Positions 8,596 to 18,513 are shown, numbered from the stretch's first letter. The stretch: 64,000 nucleotides of DNA from JAOSJT01 sp035362335 (GCA_035362335.1 DAOSDL010000022.1:1-64000), one strand, 5' to 3'. A program made the numbers and translations. Notes: generated by a model from the letters alone, not told the origin.

Positions 8596-9963
8596 TCAGC
8601 GCGTTGCCGCGTTGCGCTCCCAGTCGGGATTGTTCAGTTCGTTGCGTTTGGTCGAATGCACGAGTTCATAGTCGTTGAAGCCGCCTCTGTCCACGAAAAT
8701 GAAATCCACACCGCCCTCGATATTGTCGTAGCGCCATATTTCATGCGGTTTCATATCGCTTTCGTTGGACCGACGCTCGATGTAGTCGGGTGGACCGTAG
8801 AGCACGTACACACGCCCGCGATCCGATCGCCAACCTTTGCGGTAGGCGGTGCGGAACTGCTCGTTGCACAGCGCGATGCGACGACGATATTCCTCGAACA
8901 ATTCGTTGTTCGGCGTCACCGCATCGGGATCGCGATCCCGCCAGAATTTCGTGAGGAATTTGCGCTTCGACTCGGAACCACTCAGCGATTTCCATATTCC
9001 GCGCTCATCCGACGAAGCGATGTATGCGGCCATGGCGAACTGCTCGTCCAGGTCGCCCTCGCCCATGGAGGCAAACTCCGCCGCCACCATATCGGCAAAC
9101 GCCACTGCGGCCACCGTGTCGAGTGGGATATCGGGATTGTAGACGTAGAACGGCTTGCTCTGCGTGACCTTCATCTTCCCGGTGGTATCGCCGCAGGATA
9201 CAATCAGGGTGTACACACCCGATGGCAGGGAGCCGATATTCATACTGCCGACTTCCACGCGCGAGGCATGCTTGCCGGAGCGCTTGCGGGCGCCGCTCAG
9301 CATGGTCTTGCCGTAGGAACTGACCACTTCGTTCTTGACAATGAAATGCTCCTCGTCGACGTTGTACAACTCGGCGTAGTAAAGCAGGCTTGGGAGCTGT
9401 TTCCCGTAGAGTAACGAAGGATTGGGAATGACCTCGAGCGTGTTTTTGTAGAAAATGTTATCCGGATCCTCTTCGGCACGCTGAATGGACGACGCCAACT
9501 CGATATCGCTGAACTGCACCGATTTGCCAGTGAATGCGCGCACTTCATACGACAGTTCCACGCTGTCCATCACCGCCGGATTTGTCTCGTCCCGACCGAT
9601 AACGGCGAATTTGTAACGTCCGGGATCGAGTAAAAACATCACGCGGCCGATCAGCGTCTTCTCGTCCAGCCCAACTGTGTCTTGCAGCACCACGGGTACA
9701 CGCCAGGATTTCAGCACGGGATCGCCCGGAGCATCCTGATCGCGGATCACCGTGTGCATGATGGCCGCGCCTTTGAACAGTCCCTCCTCTTGCGCATAGG
9801 TCAGCGCGGCGCGCGGGAAGGAATAGTACATTTCAACAAAGCTCGTGTCCTTGCCGAAGCGGAACGAGGAGATATCGATGTTCATGCGCAAGTCGCGCGA
9901 GGATTGGGCATGAACACCTGTCGCAACGAGCAGACCGAGGCAGATAAGAGCAAAGCGTGTCAT
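8596..9963 (-). CDS. GWxTD domain-containing secreted/periplasmic protein
   Basis: A 455-residue protein with an N-terminal signal peptide ending near VHAQS. The middle region looks beta-rich. The C-terminal domain has FLTKFWRDRDPDAVTPNNE, then KGWRSDRGRVYVLYGPPDYI at 376-395 (the GWxTD motif appears as GWRSD) and HEIWRYDN. GWxTD proteins occur in Bacteroidota, Chlorobiota and Acidobacteriota and have no established function. Position at the head of a lipid A/LPS gene set suggests an envelope role. A well-matched promoter lies 50-80 bases upstream. Confidence 0.88.
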   Translation of the reverse strand: MTRFALICLGLLVATGVHAQSSRDLRMNIDISSFRFGKDTSFVEMYYSFPRAALTYAQEEGLFKGAAIMHTVIRDQDAPGDPVLKSWRVPVVLQDTVGLDEKTLIGRVMFLLDPGRYKFAVIGRDETNPAVMDSVELSYEVRAFTGKSVQFSDIELASSIQRAEEDPDNIFYKNTLEVIPNPSLLYGKQLPSLLYYAELYNVDEEHFIVKNEVVSSYGKTMLSGARKRSGKHASRVEVGSMNIGSLPSGVYTLIVSCGDTTGKMKVTQSKPFYVYNPDIPLDTVAAVAFADMVAAEFASMGEGDLDEQFAMAAYIASSDERGIWKSLSGSESKRKFLTKFWRDRDPDAVTPNNELFEEYRRRIALCNEQFRTAYRKGWRSDRGRVYVLYGPPDYIERRSNESDMKPHEIWRYDNIEGGVDFIFVDRGGFNDYELVHSTKRNELNNPDWERNAATR

Positions 9964-10013
9964 GGATGTTCCGTCGACGAATGGACGATCGAAGTTTCAA
10001 GAGATCAATTCAT

Positions 10014-10043
10014 CAAAACTACGAATGTACGGCTGTAAGTCAA
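10014..10043 (-). promoter_or_regulatory. Bacteroidota-type promoter of the GWxTD operon
   Basis: On the minus strand TTGACT is followed after 16 bases by TAGTTTTG, an exact match to the Bacteroidota -7 box TAnnTTTG. It would place the transcript start about 45 bases before the ATG at 9963. Confidence 0.6.
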
Positions 10044-10267
10044 GCCGTTTTGTGGCCCCTGCGGGAATTATCCAATGCGGCATGGCGCGGCGAGTGCCGC
10101 CATGCGCGCGGTGTGTCGCTTGAAGCGTCGGATGCACCGTGTGCTCGGGCGCTGCGTGCCTGCGCTACGCTCTCGAACATAGGCATCCATGCATTTCCGT
10201 CCGGAGGACGAGAGCGCCTTGTAATGCAGCGTGTCCATGCAGGCGTTACGGCATCATGGATATGCAA

Positions 10268-10291
10268 AAGGCCACCCGCGCGGGTGGCCTT
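10268..10291 (-). terminator. Rho-independent terminator of the PorV-like operon
   Basis: A perfect ten-base stem (AAGGCCACCC / GGGTGGCCTT) with a GCGC loop lies 21 bases after the stop at 10313 in the minus-strand direction. The T-run TTTT closes it on that strand. It should end the three-gene transcript that starts near 17.7 kb. Confidence 0.8.
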
Positions 10292-10312
10292 CTGCATTCC
10301 GTACGGGAAGGA

Positions 10313-11362
10313 CTAGAAGCCGAGATTGACTGTCAACACGTGGTTACCGTCAAACACCTCGGCCGCGCGATATGCATAGTCGACACCGATATTCAGATCG
10401 CCCGCGTCGAGATTGACACCGGCGCCGAAAGCGGGACCGAACACGTAGGCCGTCTCACCGAAGGCATCATCCTTGTTGTCGCCAGCAAGGTTGAAGGAGC
10501 CGCGCAGGAAGAGGAAATTCCTGAACGAATACTCCACGCCAATGCGATACTGATCGGTGAGGAAGTTGTTGTTCTCGAACGCACCGCCGAAGGTCAGGTT
10601 GTGCACGTCGGCAAAGGCCTGCGTGTAGGCCACGGAGAGTTCGAGCGAGGTGGGAAGACTGAAACCGGCGGCTTCAATGCGCAGCAATTGCGGATCGCGC
10701 TTGCTGTCCACTTCTTCCACCAGACGCGTAAGACCCGCGCCTTCGTATTTCATGTTGCCACCGAGGTGACGCAGCGTCACGCCCATGGCCAGGCCGCGCA
10801 CGCCCGCCAGACCCAGATACTGCACACCGATATCGAAGGCAGCATTGGAGGCGGAGACGCGGTCCACGGACTCGCTGATCAAATACGCGCTCACACCGGC
10901 ACGGATGCGGTCGGTGAGGGCGCGGGAATAGGTGAGTCCGAGAGTGACAAAGGTCGGCGAATACGTGGCGCCTGTGCCGTCCGGATTGCGTTCGGTGGTC
11001 TTCTCGATATCGCCGAAGGACAGCGATTTCACCGTGAAGGCCAGATGTCCGAAGCCGCCGAATTGCGCACCGACACCGACGTAGTCCACACCAATATCAC
11101 CGAAGCTGTTCATGTGCGAAAACATGGCTTCGGCATTGTTCCTGCTGCCCGAGAGGCCGGCAGGGTTGTAGTAAATCGCGTTCAGACCGGTCATCCCGGC
11201 GCTGTACGAGCTGCCCAGAGCGATACCGCGGGCACCGACAGGGACCAGCAGCTGATCGCCGCCGGCCGTACCGGTGCGGTTACCGCCTCCGGCCGTTGCC
11301 GTGGCACTGATCAGCGCGAGCGCCATCAGAATCGCCAGACAAGATGAAAGCGTAGTACGCAT
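10313..11362 (-). CDS. PorV/PorQ-family outer-membrane barrel protein
   Basis: A 349-residue protein with a signal peptide (residues 1-24) and a FadL-like beta-barrel. The segment LLVPVGARGIALGSSYSAG followed by GLNAIYYNPAGL is the signature opening of the PorV/UPF0164 family; PorV shuttles T9SS cargo to the attachment complex. The C-terminus ends in a strand closing with LGF, as outer-membrane barrels do. The ATG at 11362 has a strong AAGGAGA site. It is last in an operon after a large secreted protein and a TonB receptor, so it may be a dedicated shuttle for that cargo rather than the housekeeping PorV. Confidence 0.8.
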   Translation of the reverse strand: MRTTLSSCLAILMALALISATATAGGGNRTGTAGGDQLLVPVGARGIALGSSYSAGMTGLNAIYYNPAGLSGSRNNAEAMFSHMNSFGDIGVDYVGVGAQFGGFGHLAFTVKSLSFGDIEKTTERNPDGTGATYSPTFVTLGLTYSRALTDRIRAGVSAYLISESVDRVSASNAAFDIGVQYLGLAGVRGLAMGVTLRHLGGNMKYEGAGLTRLVEEVDSKRDPQLLRIEAAGFSLPTSLELSVAYTQAFADVHNLTFGGAFENNNFLTDQYRIGVEYSFRNFLFLRGSFNLAGDNKDDAFGETAYVFGPAFGAGVNLDAGDLNIGVDYAYRAAEVFDGNHVLTVNLGF

Positions 11363-11428
11363 GGTGTATCTCCTTAATGATGTACCTTGTTCACAACATG
11401 TCGGGTCGTCATCATTCATGCGGCCGCA

Positions 11429-14400
11429 TCAGATGCGGTCGAGATACTGCGCCTCGGTGACAACACCGAGTTTCAGCACTTTCTCGACCCCGAGATCCGG
11501 CATTTCGAGATGAATGATATACATGCCGCTGGCTACCGGCAGACCGTTGTCGTTCTGCAGATCCCAGGTGGCAAGCTGCGTCATGTCGTTCTTCTCGAAC
11601 GAGCGCACGAGCGTTCCGGACACAGTGTACACCCGGAAATTCACACGCTGCGGAAGATGATTGAACGTCACGAAACGCTGATACTTGTTTAGCTCCTGCT
11701 CGTTGGAACCGAGATACGGATTCGGGAACACCTTGATTTGCTCGATGTCCTGCGCCGCAGCTTCCTTCGTGAATGCGGGAGCCGTTGTTGTGAAGGTGAA
11801 TACATCACTCTGGTCGAAGGGCACCAGCGGTATCCAGACTTGCTTGTCGCCATCTTTCCACGGGAATTGCTCCGCACTGGCAGTGGCGGTCTTGATTGGC
11901 CAATACGCGTAGAGAATGGGGAATTCACTCGCGTTGGCGTTGAACTGATAGCCATCGGCCGACCAGGTCGGATTCGGCGTATCGCTGTAAGGATAGTCGA
12001 GAATGAACAGATACTCGCGATCTGCAACCGCGTGGGGATCCCAGACGAAGTTCTGGTGAGGACCGGCATTCTGCTCGACGAGCACCCACGACAACTGCTT
12101 GGGATTGTTCTTGTCCGTCACATCCCAAATGGTGATCGGCGACTCGTAATAGCCCTGATAAGCGTAGTTCGGAGTCGCACCACGGAAGTACACATACCCC
12201 TTCGACTTCACGTTGCGGTTGAAACGAATTTCCACCGTCTTCTTGACGTCGTAGGATTTGATGCTGCTTCCGAAGAAGTCATAGCCGACGATCTGATTAC
12301 CACCGTAGGCTTCGTAGGGCGAGGGACCGTCGCCAACCCATTTCACGTCGAGGATCTCGTGACCGACCTGGTAGATACCCGCGCCGGTCAGACCGATCTG
12401 GAAGCCATCGAGAATGTAGCCCGTCTCCACACCGCCATAATCCGGTGCGTCCTTGATGAGCTGAACACCCGTCTTGATATCCTTCAGATTCCAGCCGTAG
12501 TAATCGAGATTGAGGATTTCCTCGTCGTGGAAGTTTACTTCCTGCTTGCCGAGGGACTTGAAGGTCACCTCATAAGAGTGCCCGGTCAGTGCCACCGGAT
12601 CGATCACCTTGACCTCGACGCTACCCGTCGCGATGCCTGCGGTGTGCATCACCTGAAGCATCTCGTTGTAGTCGGCGGTCAGACGGAGGCCGGGACCGGC
12701 CGCTTCCGGACGGATTTCCATGATGGTCGGAGTGGACTCCAATTGACGCGGTGTCGCTTCCGGATCGTCGTTGTAGGCGTAGGCCGTGACGGCGAAGTAA
12801 TACGGTTGGTTGTTCACCAACGGACGATCGGTGATGACATCGTTGGTGATTTCGATCAGGCGCTTGATGCCCGAATCGGTGCCGAACTGCACGGGAAGAA
12901 CCACCACGGCGCCGCTCTTTTCATCAACCACTTCATCGAAAATCGTCGCGATATTATCCACGATATCGAAGGTGGCAATACGGCGCGCTTCCTGGAAGGT
13001 GGATTTCGCTCCGGGGAACTGGTACACATTGTAGCCCTGGAAGTTGAAGCCCGCGTCCGAGTGACCCTCGGTCGCAAGCACGCCGGCCTGCTCGCCCCAG
13101 CTCAGCGTGATGGTGTTCGGCTTGACATAGGCCGTCACCTTCGGCGCGGGTGGCGCGTTGGGCAGATCGAAGTTGTTGTCGAATGCCAACTGTGCGAAGC
13201 GATCGTAGTACTTGAGCACCTGCAAGCTGGAGAGGCGGTCGGAGCCGAGACCGATGAGGCGGGCCACCACCACTTCCTGACGGTTGATCTTGCCATTGGC
13301 GAGATCGAGTTCCTTGTTCAGTGTGAAGGGTCCCGTCACCATCATCATACGGCGGTCATCCGGGGCGTTCACAATACCATCGATCCAGCCAGTGCGGGTG
13401 ATGGGATCGCCCGCCAGCGTGATCTTCACTTCCTCGTTGGTCGTGGGATCCACAAATGCCTGACCGTCGTAGAGCTTCGACTGCAGATAGTTGTACATCT
13501 GCTGACCACCCTCGACCGTACCGAGATCGGGATCCTGATACACGGGATCGCTATTGATGTAATAGGCGAAACCGGACACCTCAAGGTTCTTCCATCCGGC
13601 AAGCTTCTGGAAGTTGTAATGCGCTTCGTCCTCGGGAGCACCCGGCACAACCGGACCCTGGAAGAAGTCGTACCCCGCTGCCGGCGGCGTGCCGTACACA
13701 CCGTCGTTGGCGAGGCCGTTGTACACGAAGCCGAGCGACAAGGTGGTATCGATACCCACGAAGTCATCGCCGGCGTCACCGAGGTCGGGATCCGACCAGA
13801 CGGCGAAGTATGCGTCCTCGAGATCGTCCGTACCCTTGTTGATCACGGTGTATTTGGCAAACACCATGTTCCCGAGTGGACCGGTCTGATTGTACCCCCA
13901 CACCATGGTGTGCACTTCCACGCCGATGGGTGGCGAGCCATAGAGATCGCCGGTGCGCTGACCGTCGAGGTCGTTGGACACGAACCACAGCACTTCGTCA
14001 CCGATGAACCACGGCGAATCAACGTTGCCGCCGTCCAGCCAGGCCTCGAAGTTGGGATTGTACTGACCGTCGTTGTCGGCGTCGGTGTACGGCGCTTCAA
14101 ACTGCGTCGGCCATTCTTCGAAATCCTTTCTCAAGCGCGCCTGTTGGTCGGCGGGCATAAGTGCGAATTGGGCTTTGCTGACCTTGCGGACTTTGAACAC
14201 GCGATGGATGGGATCGGAAGGATCCGCGGTTCCATCACCTTTGATGTTGCCCGCCTGCAAGCCCTGGCTGTAGGTGGAACCACCGATGCGGATTTCACCC
14301 TGCACCAGGCCGCCCCATACCAAACCATCCTGGAAGATTGCGTATTTGCCGCTGCCATTCGGCCATTCGAGGCCGGAACCGTCGGTGAGAGGGTTATGCG

Positions 14401-14587
14401 AGGTGGAACCATTGTTCGAAATCCACATCAGGATCTGGTTGATCGAGATGAAGTCGTACAGATCCGCCTGCGCCTTATGCATGCTGTTCTTGCCCTTGTC
14501 GCCGCCCTTGGTGTGTTCGCCCGCCTGCAACGAGGAAGCGAAGCCCAACAGCGCGAGAGCAAGGAACAAACGTCCTATCAGTTTCAT
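11429..14587 (-). CDS. Large secreted protein with T9SS-like C-terminal domain
   Basis: A 1052-residue protein with a signal peptide (about residues 1-23). The N-terminal half has no family I can name; it is rich in Asp, Gly and aromatic residues, with a calcium-loop-like DADNDGQYNP. A fibronectin III-like segment lies near 490-640 (PPAPKVTAYVKPNTITLSW). The C-terminal 100 residues start with IKVFPNPYLG and have the beta-sandwich pattern of T9SS sorting domains, but extend further (ending AQYLDRI) than the usual type A tail. It sits between a TonB receptor and a PorV-like gene on one strand, with gaps of only 55 and 66 bases. Confidence 0.65.
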   Translation of the reverse strand: MKLIGRLFLALALLGFASSLQAGEHTKGGDKGKNSMHKAQADLYDFISINQILMWISNNGSTSHNPLTDGSGLEWPNGSGKYAIFQDGLVWGGLVQGEIRIGGSTYSQGLQAGNIKGDGTADPSDPIHRVFKVRKVSKAQFALMPADQQARLRKDFEEWPTQFEAPYTDADNDGQYNPNFEAWLDGGNVDSPWFIGDEVLWFVSNDLDGQRTGDLYGSPPIGVEVHTMVWGYNQTGPLGNMVFAKYTVINKGTDDLEDAYFAVWSDPDLGDAGDDFVGIDTTLSLGFVYNGLANDGVYGTPPAAGYDFFQGPVVPGAPEDEAHYNFQKLAGWKNLEVSGFAYYINSDPVYQDPDLGTVEGGQQMYNYLQSKLYDGQAFVDPTTNEEVKITLAGDPITRTGWIDGIVNAPDDRRMMMVTGPFTLNKELDLANGKINRQEVVVARLIGLGSDRLSSLQVLKYYDRFAQLAFDNNFDLPNAPPAPKVTAYVKPNTITLSWGEQAGVLATEGHSDAGFNFQGYNVYQFPGAKSTFQEARRIATFDIVDNIATIFDEVVDEKSGAVVVLPVQFGTDSGIKRLIEITNDVITDRPLVNNQPYYFAVTAYAYNDDPEATPRQLESTPTIMEIRPEAAGPGLRLTADYNEMLQVMHTAGIATGSVEVKVIDPVALTGHSYEVTFKSLGKQEVNFHDEEILNLDYYGWNLKDIKTGVQLIKDAPDYGGVETGYILDGFQIGLTGAGIYQVGHEILDVKWVGDGPSPYEAYGGNQIVGYDFFGSSIKSYDVKKTVEIRFNRNVKSKGYVYFRGATPNYAYQGYYESPITIWDVTDKNNPKQLSWVLVEQNAGPHQNFVWDPHAVADREYLFILDYPYSDTPNPTWSADGYQFNANASEFPILYAYWPIKTATASAEQFPWKDGDKQVWIPLVPFDQSDVFTFTTTAPAFTKEAAAQDIEQIKVFPNPYLGSNEQELNKYQRFVTFNHLPQRVNFRVYTVSGTLVRSFEKNDMTQLATWDLQNDNGLPVASGMYIIHLEMPDLGVEKVLKLGVVTEAQYLDRI

Positions 14588-14642
14588 GCTCAGTCTCCTT
14601 GTATTACTTCTACGTTCATTCATGAATCAGACCTCCACCTGA

Positions 14643-17600
14643 TCAGAAGTCTACACGCAGACCGAGACGCACCTGACGCGGCGGACCATAGAAGTCGGCG
14701 TTCATGATGTTCGTCTGGTAGTAGTACTCCCGATACAGATCCGCGAACACCTGTCCGTACGCTGCCAGTGTCTGCAATTCCTGGCGGCCGGTGACGGTGG
14801 AGAGGTATCCGTTGTCGCTGGCGCTGCCCGACTGCATGAACACGTCGGTTACGTTCTTGGTGTCGAGAAGGTTGATGGCCCAGATGTAGAAGTTTACATC
14901 GAGATTGGCAATGCTGACGGTTTTGTCGATGCGGAAATCGACCTGGAAATTCCAGGGCGTACGGGACTCGTTGAGCACTTCCACCGGCTGACGGCGGTTG
15001 GCGTACGAGTTCTCGTCCACGAGTGTGTAGGGGTGACCGCTGTTGAAGGTAAACAGCAGGTTGAGACCGAGGTTCTCGAGCGGATGCACACCGCCGAGTT
15101 CCGGTCCGTCGCTATCCGAGAAACGATAGTCGATATTCAGCGAACCACGATGGGTCTGGTCGAAGGTCAACGGCGTCGTGTACTTCGGCAGATACGGGGT
15201 TTCGGTCGGAGCGAGCCAGATCGAACGGAAGGCCGTCGATGGAGCCGAACCGGTACCGCGGGCGTCGCTGTAGGTGTAATCCACAGAGGCCTGGATGCGC
15301 TCGACGCGACGGAGGTCGATCTTCAGGGACAGACCGGTGGTTGTCGCGAAATCGCCGTTCACCCACGCGTAGTAAGCGAGGTGTTCCGCACCCGGAGCGG
15401 CGGGAATCTGACGCTGCTGCACCTGATCGCGGATATCCTTGTAGAAGGCACCGATATCGAAGGCCAGGAAATCGCCCACCTGCTGGCGGAAACCGAAGTC
15501 GTACTGAATCGTGGTTTCCGGCTTCAGGCCAAAGCCCACCGGCGCCTCGATGGCGTAACCACCACGAATGTTGTCGGCCGACAGCGCGTAGCCCAGATAC
15601 ACGTCACGAAGACGCGACTGTTGCACGAACTTGCCGTACTGCGCATAGAACACGGTCTGATCGGTGACCGGGAAGGAGAAACCGAGGCGCGGGCTGAAGG
15701 TCGAGGTGGCTTCCACATCCTCCAGGTTGTCTTCGGTTTGCTTGATCATACCGTTCTCGTCGAAGAGCACGTTGTTCGGATTCTTGAAACGCTTGGTGTC
15801 GGTGTCGATGAAGTCGTAGCGCAAGCCGACGTTGATCACGAGATCCTCGAGTTCGATCTTGTCGAGAACGTAGGCAGAAGCGAACAGCGGCTTTTTCGGT
15901 CCGTTCGTGTCGTCGTCGAGCGTCCGGCCCCACATGTCGTAGCCGAAGTAATTCGTGCGCGCGCTCACCGATTGCTGTACTTCGTTCACATCGGGATTGC
16001 TGCGGATGAAGCTCTTCAGCGTGAAGGCCGTCACATCGTACTGACGAATCTGATACTGCTGCGCTTCGGCGCCAACTTTGACCTCATGCGTGCGACCGAT
16101 CTGATGCACGAAATTGATCTTTCCGTTGATGGAGCTGTAACGATCCTTCTGATAAGCGTAGCCCGTCTCGGGCGAGCCGAAGGGGAGGAAGCGATCGCCG
16201 AACAGCTGCACGGGGAGGGGACCAACACCATCGCTGCGATAGTTGTAGCCCAGCGGGGCATTGGCAATGGAATCGCCGTAGGCGAAAATGTTGTGCTCAT
16301 GATCGGCATCCATCTGCAGGGCGAAATAGCCGGTGTAGCCGAGGAACACTTCGTAGAATGTGTTCTGGCTCAGCAGATGCGTCATCTTCAGGTTCAGGCC
16401 GTAGTTTTCGGTCTGATCGTACAGAGCGCGATGCTGGTTGCCATAGCTGATGTTGCCACTGTTGACCGAGTACACACCGTTCTCCAACGTGGCGGTGCGG
16501 CCAGTCTGGTAACCGGAGAGAATGCCCGCGCCGTCACGATCGGTATAGTAGTTGTACTGTCCACCGATGCGCACATTGATGGGGTTGAAATCGAAAGTCA
16601 GATTGCCTTGCAGGGTGTAGGATTGTGACGCGTTATTGTGCACAAACCCTGCGGGATACGTGTAGTCGATTTTCTGCGCGGACGAACCGAGACGCGGATC
16701 GAAGATACCGACCTTGTCGCGCTCCGTGGGCGAGAGCAGCGCATGGGCGGGCGTCTCGCGAAGCAGGCGGTCGTATTTGTCGGCCAAATCGTAGGCCGAA
16801 CGGTACTGAATCGGCGTGCGCTGGAAAGTGTTCTGACCAGCGACGAAGAAGCGCACCGGACCGACGAGCGGACCGCCAGCGGTGAGCACGTACTGGCTGT
16901 TTCCATAATTGTAGGAACCGAGGAAATTCTCCTCGCCGGGCGTGCCCCAGCTGTCGGTGAAGGCCTCGAAACCGATCTGGTACTGTCGGCCACCCGTACG
17001 CGTGGTGGTGGAAATAAGACCGCCGCTGGCGCCACCGAATTCGGCGGAATAGCCACCCGCCTGGAAGTTCACTTCGGCGATGGCGTTGTTGATGACGGAA
17101 ATGTTGCGACCGCCATACACGGGGTCGTTCGCCATCATGCCGTCCACGACATAGCCCGTGGCATCGCCACGGCTGCCGCGCACGTAAATCTCGCCGCCTT
17201 GCTGCACGATACCGGCCTGCAATGCGACGATACCCTCGACGCCACGGACAGGAAGATTCTGTATGTCTTCCTGCGTGACGGTCGATTTGCTGTTGGTTAC
17301 GTTTTTATCAACCAGCGGTTTTTCGGCAATGACTTCCACTTCGCCCACCTTGAAGGCGTCGGAGGGAAGTTGAAAATCCACCGTCGAGGTCTCATTACTC
17401 TTGACGAGAATGTCCCTGATGGTGATGGCCTGATAGCCGATGTAGCTGGCAACAACAGTCGCCTTCCCGATGGGGACGTTGAGAATGACAAATTCGCCGT
17501 TGATGTTCGTGGCTGCTCCACGATCCGAGCCATCAATGACAACGTTGGCCCCAATGAGAGGTTCTCCTGTCTCGCGATCCGTCACCTTACCCGCCAACTT

Positions 17601-17669
17601 ACCCGTCTGAGCGTGCACGAGCGCCGGGAAGAGGAGACAGAGGACTGCAATCAGGATCCGTTTATGCAT
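14643..17669 (-). CDS. TonB-dependent receptor with carboxypeptidase-regulatory-like domain
   Basis: A 1008-residue outer-membrane receptor. After the signal peptide (to about residue 20) comes a CarboxypepD_reg-like fold (GKLAGKVTDRETGEPLIGAN), then the plug (IQNLPVRGVEGIVALQAGI, YVVDGMMANDPVYGG, GGYSAEFGGASGG), then the 22-strand barrel ending in LGLRVDF. This is the SusC/RagA-like layout without the SusD partner next door. A strong AAGGAGGATATT ribosome site precedes the ATG. It is the first gene of the receptor, secreted-protein, PorV-like operon. The substrate is unknown. Confidence 0.9.
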   Translation of the reverse strand: MHKRILIAVLCLLFPALVHAQTGKLAGKVTDRETGEPLIGANVVIDGSDRGAATNINGEFVILNVPIGKATVVASYIGYQAITIRDILVKSNETSTVDFQLPSDAFKVGEVEVIAEKPLVDKNVTNSKSTVTQEDIQNLPVRGVEGIVALQAGIVQQGGEIYVRGSRGDATGYVVDGMMANDPVYGGRNISVINNAIAEVNFQAGGYSAEFGGASGGLISTTTRTGGRQYQIGFEAFTDSWGTPGEENFLGSYNYGNSQYVLTAGGPLVGPVRFFVAGQNTFQRTPIQYRSAYDLADKYDRLLRETPAHALLSPTERDKVGIFDPRLGSSAQKIDYTYPAGFVHNNASQSYTLQGNLTFDFNPINVRIGGQYNYYTDRDGAGILSGYQTGRTATLENGVYSVNSGNISYGNQHRALYDQTENYGLNLKMTHLLSQNTFYEVFLGYTGYFALQMDADHEHNIFAYGDSIANAPLGYNYRSDGVGPLPVQLFGDRFLPFGSPETGYAYQKDRYSSINGKINFVHQIGRTHEVKVGAEAQQYQIRQYDVTAFTLKSFIRSNPDVNEVQQSVSARTNYFGYDMWGRTLDDDTNGPKKPLFASAYVLDKIELEDLVINVGLRYDFIDTDTKRFKNPNNVLFDENGMIKQTEDNLEDVEATSTFSPRLGFSFPVTDQTVFYAQYGKFVQQSRLRDVYLGYALSADNIRGGYAIEAPVGFGLKPETTIQYDFGFRQQVGDFLAFDIGAFYKDIRDQVQQRQIPAAPGAEHLAYYAWVNGDFATTTGLSLKIDLRRVERIQASVDYTYSDARGTGSAPSTAFRSIWLAPTETPYLPKYTTPLTFDQTHRGSLNIDYRFSDSDGPELGGVHPLENLGLNLLFTFNSGHPYTLVDENSYANRRQPVEVLNESRTPWNFQVDFRIDKTVSIANLDVNFYIWAINLLDTKNVTDVFMQSGSASDNGYLSTVTGRQELQTLAAYGQVFADLYREYYYQTNIMNADFYGPPRQVRLGLRVDF

Positions 17670-17796
17670 AATATCCTCCTTCAGAACTAGAAAGGCCGTG
17701 AATTATGAGTGATCCGGACTTCGGGATGAGCTGGGACTGTCGGGAGGGAGCGAGGCGAATTCTTCCACCAATCCTGCCTCGACCTTCCGGGAGTCC

Positions 17797-18513
17797 TTAC
17801 TTCGGCTCGTCCTGAAGAGTCAGAACTTCACGCTGCAGCGAGGTTCCGACCACGATCAAACTGTAGCGATAGCCCGGCTTCTTGAAGTCGAACGGGAACG
17901 TGATCACGCGCTGACTGCCTTGATTGACGATGTAGAAATCGCCCGCTCCGGACAGAACACGGCGATACGAGGACAGCGATCCGGCAGCGATCAACGGGAT
18001 GAGATCCTCCGATGTGGTCTCGCCGGTTTTCCTCGCCAGTTTCACCTGCTCGCCACCACCGAGGTTGATCAGCTTGACGTCGCAACTGTCGACCAGCATG
18101 CTGGTTTCGTCGGCGTAGGTGAAGCGCTCTTGCGTGATGAGTTGCTGCACATCCGCCGCGGTATTGTAGAACGCCATCGTCATTTTGGTGAGCGAACGTA
18201 CGCTGACCAGGCGACGGAATACCGCCGAGCCTGTGTCCGCGCCGGCGGGAACCAGACGGATGAACCTGTTGCCGGACTTCACCACGAGGTACGGGGAAAC
18301 CCCCTTGAACCCGACGTTGGAGACCATTTTCTCGCCATCCACCCAGATGTCGACGCCGGGAGCGTCGGGCACCGCGTGGACAAAGCGCACCTCCGAGGTG
18401 ATGCGGTCCAGAACAGGCGGATTGGGTTCATCGATGCATCCCGTGAGAACCACTCCCGCGGTCAGCACTGCGACAACCATCAATCCGGCTTGTCTTAGCA
18501 GCTTTTGTTGCAT
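17797..18513 (-). CDS. DUF4397 domain lipoprotein
   Basis: A 238-residue lipoprotein with a lipobox at VVLTGC near residue 26. The domain opening SEVRFVHAVPDAPGVDIWVD is the hallmark of DUF4397, and a second half follows with a further predicted beta-sandwich. DUF4397 proteins are surface or periplasmic and uncharacterised. The ATG at 18513 has GAGGAAA close upstream; a longer in-frame leader to 18651 lacks conserved features. It lies 127 bases upstream of the TonB receptor on the same strand and could be read through into that operon. Confidence 0.82.
   Translation of the reverse strand: MQQKLLRQAGLMVVAVLTAGVVLTGCIDEPNPPVLDRITSEVRFVHAVPDAPGVDIWVDGEKMVSNVGFKGVSPYLVVKSGNRFIRLVPAGADTGSAVFRRLVSVRSLTKMTMAFYNTAADVQQLITQERFTYADETSMLVDSCDVKLINLGGGEQVKLARKTGETTSEDLIPLIAAGSLSSYRRVLSGAGDFYIVNQGSQRVITFPFDFKKPGYRYSLIVVGTSLQREVLTLQDEPK

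Larger units (their letters stand above)
9964..10312. other. Intergenic stretch between the GWxTD and PorV-like operons
   Basis: This 349-base gap holds the GWxTD promoter at one end and the terminator of the PorV-like gene at the other. Between about 10050 and 10260 I see no credible coding region, RNA or repeat; the open frames there lack family features and ribosome sites. Confidence 0.6.

Noticed and set aside
11738..14707. Open frame of 989 codons antisense to the secreted cargo gene
   Set aside because: It mirrors the codon pattern of the real gene on the other strand, and the minus-strand protein has signal peptide, FnIII-like and FPNP features.
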